Positions 5,827 through 10,329 of a DNA stretch of 10,329 nucleotides are shown in pieces. Origin of the DNA: an uncultured Dorea sp. (GTDB taxonomy: Bacteria > Bacillota_A > Clostridia > Lachnospirales > Lachnospiraceae); contig CAOKJI010000032.1 of NCBI GenBank assembly GCA_948468495.1, positions 1 through 10,329 on the forward strand. Direction: 5' to 3'. A program made the position numbers and the translations under genes. The notes under the pieces were generated by a model. That model worked only from the letters and a program-made list of their open reading frames with translations, had not been told where the DNA came from and searched no databases. Each line of letters begins with the position of its first letter. The stretch's first letter is position 1.

Positions 5827-6838
5827 AATGGGTATTGTAGGAGCCGGCACATGGGGTGCGACACATGCATCCATTTACGCGGAGCATATCTGTGCGGACC
5901 CGGTTGCCATCTGCGATATGAATAAGGAGAAGGCTCAGGAGATTGCCGACAAATATGGAATCCGCAAAGTATATACGGATTACAAAGAGCTTGCTGCGGA
6001 TAAGGAGATTGATGCAGTGGCGATTGTTACACCGGATTTTGCACATGCGGATATTGCCTGTGCGATGGCTGATGCAGGTAAGGATATTCTGATTGAGAAG
6101 CCTCTTGCAACAACGAGGGAAGATATTGACAGAATATGCGAGGCGGTTGAGAGAAATGGCGTGCGCTGTATGGTGGATCTTCATAATAGATGGAACGCGC
6201 CGTTTAATAAGGCTAAACAGGAGATTGCGTCAGGAAAGCTTGGAAAGCCATATACTGCATATATTCGCCACAGCGATGTGAAATGGGTAGCGACAGATAT
6301 GCTTTCCTGGGCGGCAAAGTCATCCATTCTCTGGTTCCTTGGCAGTCACAGTCTGGATTCTTTGCGGTGGCTGGTGGAATCCGAAGCGAAGAGAGTATAT
6401 TCCGTTAAGAAGGAAGGGCTTCTGAAGGAAAGAGGCGTGGATGTACCGGATATTTACCTGACTACGATTGAATTTGAGAATGGTGTAGTAGCTCATATGG
6501 AAAACGGCTGGGTTACTCCGAACGGTAACAGGAATGTGAATGATTTTCTCTGTGATGTAATGTGTACGGAGGGTATGATTAAGCTGAATCTATCCGCGCA
6601 TAATCTGATTGAAGAGATTACAGAAGAATCTTCCAGTGTGCCGGATATTCTGGTATCCAATATGGTATTTGATAAGTGTAAGGGACTCTCTTATGAGAGT
6701 ATCAGGGACTTCGTGGACCGTCTTGTGGACGGAAGAGAATTTCGGGTAACTCTTGAAGATTCCAGAAGAACGGCGATTGCGATTCTGGCGATACTGGAAT
6801 CGGCAGAGAAGGGACTTCCGGTAGAAATCACTTATTAA
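5807..6838 (+). CDS. Gfo/Idh/MocA-family NAD(P)-dependent oxidoreductase
   Basis: Cytoplasmic two-domain protein of 343 residues, a usual length for the family. The N-terminal Rossmann domain has GIVGAGTWGATH (residues 9-20) for the dinucleotide and VAICDMNKEKA after the second strand. EKP (97-99) carries the conserved catalytic Lys98. The C-terminal domain has WFLGSHSLDSLRWL (176-189) with His181. In inositol-dehydrogenase-like members an Asp stands four residues before this His (D-x-x-x-H); here Phe177 takes that place, so the chemistry may differ. AAAGGG (5793-5798), 8 bases upstream, supports ATG 5807. The gene follows the permease by 119 bases and ends the operon. A role on the imported sugar (oxidation, epimerisation or NAD-dependent bond cleavage) is inference. 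It lacks a signal sequence and is shorter than known GH109 glycosidases. Confidence 0.93.
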   Translation: MELKQIRMGIVGAGTWGATHASIYAEHICADPVAICDMNKEKAQEIADKYGIRKVYTDYKELAADKEIDAVAIVTPDFAHADIACAMADAGKDILIEKPLATTREDIDRICEAVERNGVRCMVDLHNRWNAPFNKAKQEIASGKLGKPYTAYIRHSDVKWVATDMLSWAAKSSILWFLGSHSLDSLRWLVESEAKRVYSVKKEGLLKERGVDVPDIYLTTIEFENGVVAHMENGWVTPNGNRNVNDFLCDVMCTEGMIKLNLSAHNLIEEITEESSSVPDILVSNMVFDKCKGLSYESIRDFVDRLVDGREFRVTLEDSRRTAIAILAILESAEKGLPVEITY

Positions 6839-6871
6839 AGTCAAGAGAGAGCGCTGTTTATAAAGGATTAT

Positions 6872-6970
6872 AAGAGCTGTAAAAGATAGTTATTTCCTGC
6901 ACAAAAGCGACAAAGCATTGTTGCCAGTGACGTCATCTGTATTGCAGGAAGAGCTTTTACAGCTCTTTTT
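6872..6970 (+). terminator. Long nested terminator-like hairpin at the end of the operon
   Basis: AAGAGCTGTAAAAG (6872-6885) and CTTTTACAGCTCTT (6954-6967) are a perfect 14-pair stem, and the right arm runs into a T tract (6966-6970). The 68-base interior holds a second perfect stem, TTCCTGCA (6894-6901) with TGCAGGAA (6943-6950), and the palindrome TGACGTCA (6928-6935). It starts 34 bases after the oxidoreductase stop, in the gap between convergent genes. The stem with a T run supports termination rightward. The interior is far larger than in normal intrinsic terminators. The rest of the gap up to 7058 holds a small dyad, AGAAAT (7038-7043) with ATTTCT (7047-7052). Confidence 0.65.
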
Positions 6971-7058
6971 GTGTTGCTGTAGAGCGTGTCCCCAAGTCGC
7001 TTTCTGCAAGATGTTGTCTCGGTCTGAATCAGATTTTAGAAATGAAATTTCTTCTAAG

Positions 7059-7979
7059 TCAGGAATCCTGAAAGTTCTGCTCGGACATAGCCTTAATCGA
7101 AGAGGCGTACTCTGATGGGGTCATTCCGGTTACTTTTTTAAATTGTCTCGAAAAGTAGTGGATAGACGCATAGCCGAGGATATCGGATATCTGTGTAAAA
7201 TTCATATGCTGGGTCCGGATTAATTCTTTTGCCAGTCTGATTTTCATGTGGGAAAAGTATTCAATAATTCCCAGACCAGACTGCTGTTTGAAAATCTTTT
7301 GAAGATGCGACCGGCTCACAAGATTATCGCGGCAAATCTGTTCGATTGTAAGTTTGGAAGCCGGTTGTGATTCCATGTATTCTGTAACGCGCAAATAGAT
7401 CTCCAAGTCGCTTTTGGCCTTGGTTGCTTTGGTATTGTTTGAAGTTGTAACGATTGGAGTCTTTCCTCTTCTTTCGTGTCGGCGCGCAAGATGAATCAGA
7501 AATTGCTCCAAATACAGACGAATTAACTGTTCTGAGCCGAAGGCTTCTTCTTCCTTCTGAGGCATATTCTGCAGATATGGGTCGTCTAAGCGGCAGTCAA
7601 AACAATGACGGGCTTCGATGATAATCTTAGCAAGCAGTTCCCGTTCTGCGTCGTCTATTTTAAATATTCTGTTCCGGAAGAAATACATAGCGCGGCTGTC
7701 GCATCCAAAGGAAACGACCACCAGATTTGGGGCAGTTTCGCCGGTGGCTCTGACGTTATGAAATTCATTTGGCTCATGAAAGGCGATATCCCCCCGTTTC
7801 AGCTTTATAGAATGGACGCCTGCAGTAATATCGACTTCGCCTTTGTCAACGCAGATAAATTCCCAGAAATCGTGGGTTTCGCCTTTGAAAGAAAAGGTAC
7901 TCATATATTCAAAGTAGTGAATGCTGTAGATTTTACCAATAGAAATAGAATCTTTTAGTTGTATTCCGTTATATCCCAT
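7059..7979 (-). CDS. AraC-family transcriptional regulator with N-terminal cupin domain
   Basis: Predicted DNA-binding regulator of the locus, 306 residues. The N-terminal part is a small beta-barrel sensor: THDFWEFICVDKGEVDI (residues 35-51), then KRGDIAFHEPNEFHNV, which are the two cupin motifs that usually bind a sugar-like effector. A linker rich in Lys, Thr and Asn (about 172-190) leads to the C-terminal domain. Its first helix-turn-helix lies near 210-231 (LTIEQICRDNLVSRSHLQKI) and its second near 260-282. The closing signature GYASIHYFSRQFKKVTGMTPSEY is typical. GGAGG on the minus strand (7986-7990) lies 6 bases before the ATG. It is divergent from nahK and convergent with the import operon. 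It most likely activates both on binding an amino sugar or derivative; the effector is unknown. Confidence 0.95.
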   Translation of the reverse strand: MGYNGIQLKDSISIGKIYSIHYFEYMSTFSFKGETHDFWEFICVDKGEVDITAGVHSIKLKRGDIAFHEPNEFHNVRATGETAPNLVVVSFGCDSRAMYFFRNRIFKIDDAERELLAKIIIEARHCFDCRLDDPYLQNMPQKEEEAFGSEQLIRLYLEQFLIHLARRHERRGKTPIVTTSNNTKATKAKSDLEIYLRVTEYMESQPASKLTIEQICRDNLVSRSHLQKIFKQQSGLGIIEYFSHMKIRLAKELIRTQHMNFTQISDILGYASIHYFSRQFKKVTGMTPSEYASSIKAMSEQNFQDS

Positions 7980-8031
7980 ATAATGCCTCCGTAGGTGACT
8001 GTGAATTATGTTTTGGCTATTTTATATAAAT

Positions 8032-8060
8032 ATAATAATGCAAATAAATTAAAAATGCAA
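8032..8060 (-). promoter_or_regulatory. Candidate promoter of the AraC-family regulator
   Basis: On the minus strand TTGCAT (8060-8055) and TATTAT (8037-8032) are 17 bases apart, in a very A/T-rich stretch. A start near base 8025 would give a leader of about 45 bases. The spacing is ideal, but low-complexity A/T sequence makes chance matches likely. Confidence 0.4.
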
Positions 8061-8106
8061 TGGAATCAGGTAGATAATATAAAATTATAAAGTGATAATA
8101 CAAAGC

Positions 8107-8122
8107 TTTTTGTGCAAATTTG
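8107..8122. promoter_or_regulatory. Inverted copy of the shared motif, upstream of nahK
   Basis: TTTTTGTGCAAA (8107-8118) is identical to 2316-2327. On the other strand AATTTGCACAAAAA (8120-8107) is identical to 1334-1347, a 14-base match. It sits about 60 bases before the predicted nahK transcription start and about 75 bases upstream of the regulator's own start. One factor bound here could therefore affect both divergent genes. Confidence 0.55.
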
Positions 8123-8140
8123 TAATAGAATGTACAAAGA

Positions 8141-8169
8141 TGGTTACAAATCACAAAAGGCTTTATACT
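8141..8169 (+). promoter_or_regulatory. Candidate nahK promoter
   Basis: TATACT (8164-8169) is a good -10 box. Seventeen bases upstream stands only TGGTTA (8141-8146), a poor -35, as expected for a promoter needing an activator. The motif at 8107-8122 is properly placed for one. The -10 box forms the left arm of an inverted repeat, TATACTTG (8164-8171) with CAAGTATA (8214-8221). Confidence 0.45.
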
Positions 8170-8221
8170 TGCTGCGGCGAGGAGCCGGCCCTGTAGGGCA
8201 AAGTCTGTAAGAACAAGTATA
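8164..8221. repeat. 8-base inverted repeat flanking the nahK transcription start
   Basis: TATACTTG (8164-8171) and CAAGTATA (8214-8221) are perfect inverted copies 42 bases apart. Between them is a small stem, GCCC (8188-8191) with GGGC (8196-8199). If the -10 box is at 8164-8169, the left arm is not transcribed, so this would act as DNA (an operator or a weak reverse promoter) rather than as an RNA stem. Confidence 0.35.
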
Positions 8222-8265
8222 TTGAGCCAGAGATGCAGCGGAAAGCTTGTTGTAGGAGGGAAGCT

Positions 8266-9384
8266 ATGGAACAGGTAATAAGAGCGCAAAAAGGAGAGGC
8301 AATTGCACATTTTCAGTACGAGGGAAGGCTGATAAAGGATATTCCGTTTGGGAACGGACATATTAACGATACGTTTCTTCTGACTTTTGAGGTCCGCAAA
8401 ATGGGAAATATGAAGGTTATCCTGCAGAGAATGAATAAGAATGTATTTGAAGATCCAATCATGCTGATGGAGAATATTATGGGGGTGACTACGTATCTTC
8501 GGGAGAAAATTACAAAAGAAGGGGGAGATCCGGACAGGGAGACGCTGAATGTAATACCGGCGCTGGATGGCAAGCCCTATTATAAAGATTCTTTTGGCGA
8601 TTACTGGCGTTCTTATGTATTTATTACGGATGCTACCAGTTTTGATCAGGTAGAGAATCCAGAACAGTTCTACCAGAGCGGCCTGGCTTTTGGACATTTT
8701 CAGAAATTGCTTGCGGACTATCCGGCGGATACGCTTTTTGAAGTCATCAAAGGCTTCCATGATACCAGGGCCAGATTGGAGACTTTTAAAAAGGCCGTAC
8801 AGGATGATGTGATGCGGCGTGCGGCGAAAGTTCAGGAAGAGATTCGGTTTGTTCTTGACAGGGAAGAACTGGCAGGTTATCTTGGAGAGTGTCAGGAGAG
8901 GGGCGAGCTGCCTCTCAGGGTGACCCACAACGACACCAAGCTTAATAATATCATGATAGATAATAAGACGGGAAAGGGAATCTGTGTCATTGATTTAGAT
9001 ACGGTAATGCCGGGACTTGCTGTGAATGATTTCGGGGACTCGATTCGGTTTGGAGCCAGTACCGCGGCGGAGGACGAGACGGATTTGAGTAAAGTATCCT
9101 GCAGTATGGAATTATTTGAAGCCTATACCAAAGGTTTTATTGAAGGGTGCGACGGAAGGCTGACAGCCAGGGAGATGGAGCTTCTTCCTATGGGGGCGAA
9201 GACCATGACTTTTGAATGTGGGATGCGTTTTTTGACGGATTATCTGCAGGGAGACGTATATTTTAAAATACATAGAGAGGGACATAATCTTGACCGGTGC
9301 CGGACGCAGTTTAAGCTTGTAGAGGATATGGAAAACAAGTGGGAAGAGATGAAGGAGATTGTATCAAAATATTATGATTGTTAA
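8266..9384 (+). CDS. nahK: N-acetylhexosamine 1-kinase-like phosphotransferase (NahK/LnpB family)
   Basis: Cytoplasmic kinase expected to phosphorylate the anomeric hydroxyl of GlcNAc and GalNAc with ATP. In bifidobacteria this follows phosphorolysis of lacto-N-biose or galacto-N-biose. At 372 residues it matches that enzyme's size. It also matches the Bifidobacterium longum enzyme, as I recall it, over long stretches: PFGNGHINDTFLL near the N-terminus, LRVTHNDTKLNNIMID (217-232) with catalytic Asp223 in HND, and VIDLDTVMPG (241-250). NDFGDSIRFGAST (254-266) with the metal-binding DFGD and FECGMRFLTDYLQGD (316-330) also match. I chose ATG 8266 because AGGAGGG (8254-8260) lies 5 bases upstream; an in-frame ATG at 8233 lacks such a site. 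It overlaps nagA by 11 bases. Exact specificity, GlcNAc or GalNAc, cannot be read from sequence. Confidence 0.9.
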   Translation: MEQVIRAQKGEAIAHFQYEGRLIKDIPFGNGHINDTFLLTFEVRKMGNMKVILQRMNKNVFEDPIMLMENIMGVTTYLREKITKEGGDPDRETLNVIPALDGKPYYKDSFGDYWRSYVFITDATSFDQVENPEQFYQSGLAFGHFQKLLADYPADTLFEVIKGFHDTRARLETFKKAVQDDVMRRAAKVQEEIRFVLDREELAGYLGECQERGELPLRVTHNDTKLNNIMIDNKTGKGICVIDLDTVMPGLAVNDFGDSIRFGASTAAEDETDLSKVSCSMELFEAYTKGFIEGCDGRLTAREMELLPMGAKTMTFECGMRFLTDYLQGDVYFKIHREGHNLDRCRTQFKLVEDMENKWEEMKEIVSKYYDC

Positions 9385-10329
9385 GAATGTAAAGGTATAT
9401 ACGGAAGAGAAGAAGTTTAAAGAGGGAAGTATTTATATAGAAGGTGGGAGATTTGTCTCGCCTTCTGCGTATTTTGAAAAGGGAAATGGTTGTGAGAATA
9501 AGATAGGAGAATCAGAAGAGGTGATTGACGGGGAAGGCTGCTATGCAATTCCCGGATTGATTGATCTGCATTTCCATGGATGTATGGGAGCGGATTTCTG
9601 CGACGGAAACGAAGAGGCGTTGAGGACCATTGCCGAATACGAAGCTTCTGTGGGTGTGACGGCGATTGCACCGGCGACTATGACGCTTCCGGTGAAAGAA
9701 TTAGAGGATATTTTAGCTGTTGCAGCAAAATATGCCCGAGAGCAGGACGCAGACAGAGAAGCGTTCAAGGGAATGGAGAATAAAAGCAAGACCACTGATG
9801 TGGGAAGACTCTGTGCAGATTTGACCGGTATTAATATGGAGGGGCCCTTTATCAGCCGGGCAAAGAAAGGGGCGCAGGACGCGGCGAATATTATTCCCTG
9901 CGATACAAAAGTCTGCGAAGGGTTTCTCGAGGCGTCCGGGGGGTTAGTGAAATTTATAGGAATTGCTCCGGAAGAAAGTGAAGGAGCGGTGGAATTTATA
10001 GAATCAGTTAAGGATAAGGTTCATGTGTCCCTGGCTCATACGAATGCGGATTACGATACGGCAAATGCTGCCTTTCAGGCAGGAGCGGATCATGCGGTGC
10101 ATTTGTACAACGCGATGTCTTCTTTTACCCACAGGACGCCGGGCGTAATCGGCGCGGTGGCGGATAATGAGCATGTATGGGCAGAGCTTATCTGCGACGG
10201 GGTACACGTGCATCCGGCGGCGGTCCGGACTACATTCAAAATGCTGGGAGAAGACCGGATTGTCCTGATTAGCGACAGTATGAGAGCGACGGGAATGCCG
10301 GATGGGACCTATACGCTGGGCGGTCTGGA
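9374..10329 (+). CDS. nagA: N-acetylglucosamine-6-phosphate deacetylase NagA (3' end outside window)
   Basis: Cytoplasmic amidohydrolase removing acetate from GlcNAc-6-phosphate to feed NagB. The window holds 318 codons with no stop, about four fifths of the usual length. Motifs in order are PGLIDLHFHG (60-69) with the metal-type HxH and EGPFISRAKKGAQ (156-168) with the metal-ligand Glu. Then come SLAHTNADYDTA (219-230) with His222, HAVHLYNAMSSFTHRTPGVI (240-259) with His243, ICDGVHVHP (273-281) and the catalytic Asp301 in SDSMRATGMPDG. The HxH pair is as in the Bacillus enzyme, not the Gln-containing E. coli version, so a two-metal site is plausible. About 30 residues (121-150) before EGPF look like a loop somewhat longer than usual. 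The start lies inside the end of nahK. AAGGAG at 9352-9357 is 16 bases away, so translational coupling to nahK is likely. Confidence 0.95.
   Translation, partial: MIVKNVKVYTEEKKFKEGSIYIEGGRFVSPSAYFEKGNGCENKIGESEEVIDGEGCYAIPGLIDLHFHGCMGADFCDGNEEALRTIAEYEASVGVTAIAPATMTLPVKELEDILAVAAKYAREQDADREAFKGMENKSKTTDVGRLCADLTGINMEGPFISRAKKGAQDAANIIPCDTKVCEGFLEASGGLVKFIGIAPEESEGAVEFIESVKDKVHVSLAHTNADYDTANAAFQAGADHAVHLYNAMSSFTHRTPGVIGAVADNEHVWAELICDGVHVHPAAVRTTFKMLGEDRIVLISDSMRATGMPDGTYTLGGL

Noticed and set aside
5807..6838. GH109-type NAD-dependent alpha-N-acetylgalactosaminidase
   Set aside because: The protein is about 100 residues shorter than the GH109 enzymes I know, lacks their export signal, and has the general Gfo/Idh/MocA layout. 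Context alone is not enough.
8017..8928. Open frame of 303 codons on the minus strand
   Set aside because: It is antisense to nahK, whose frame has clear conserved kinase motifs, and runs on into the regulator's promoter region. The peptide is rich in Phe, Ile, Leu and His, with no recognisable domain.
1..10329. CRISPR arrays, tRNA or rRNA genes, transposases, phage or defence genes
   Set aside because: I saw no regularly spaced repeats, no cloverleaf or rRNA sequence, and no transposase or integrase motifs. All large frames are sugar transport, metabolism or regulation.

Overview
The window looks like a chromosomal carbohydrate-use locus of a Gram-positive gut Clostridia member, most likely Lachnospiraceae. 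The reasons are strong purine-rich ribosome binding sites (AGGAGG type), a moderate G+C content judged by eye, a CUT1-type sugar importer with a lipoprotein binding protein, an AraC/cupin regulator, and a NahK-like kinase close to the bifidobacterial enzyme. The family-level placement is inference; no rRNA or marker gene is present.

Layout. (1) 1-1044: the end of one sugar ABC importer, with the C-terminus of a MalF-type permease and a complete MalG-type permease. (2) 1045-1488: a 444-base gap with three dyad structures, then a twin TTTGCACA motif and a candidate promoter. (3) 1489-6838: a rightward cluster of nagB, a lipoprotein sugar-binding protein, two CUT1 permeases (joined by TAATG) and a Gfo/Idh/MocA oxidoreductase. 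It ends in an unusually long nested terminator-like hairpin at 6872-6970. (4) 7059-7979, leftward: an AraC-family regulator with an N-terminal cupin domain. (5) 8266-10329, rightward and divergent from the regulator: a NahK-like N-acetylhexosamine 1-kinase overlapping nagA, which runs off the window edge.

How it works together (inference from families and context). The importer would bring in a short N-acetylhexosamine-containing sugar. NahK would make the sugar 1-phosphate. NagA and NagB would take GlcNAc-6-phosphate through glucosamine-6-phosphate to fructose-6-phosphate plus ammonia. NahK is the companion of galacto-N-biose/lacto-N-biose phosphorylase in the bifidobacterial pathway; no phosphorylase is visible here and one may lie outside. 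No ATP-binding subunit is encoded here, so a shared MsmX/MsmK-type ATPase is likely.

Most notable: the same 12-14 base motif (AATTTGCACAAAAA, or its reverse complement) lies upstream of nagB, the binding-protein gene and nahK. It is a good candidate operator for the AraC regulator, tying the separate transcription units into one regulon. Also notable are the oxidoreductase with an apparently replaced catalytic Asp, the nested hairpin at 6872-7003, and the structured gap between the binding protein and its first permease. I did not find an obviously new defence or mobile system.
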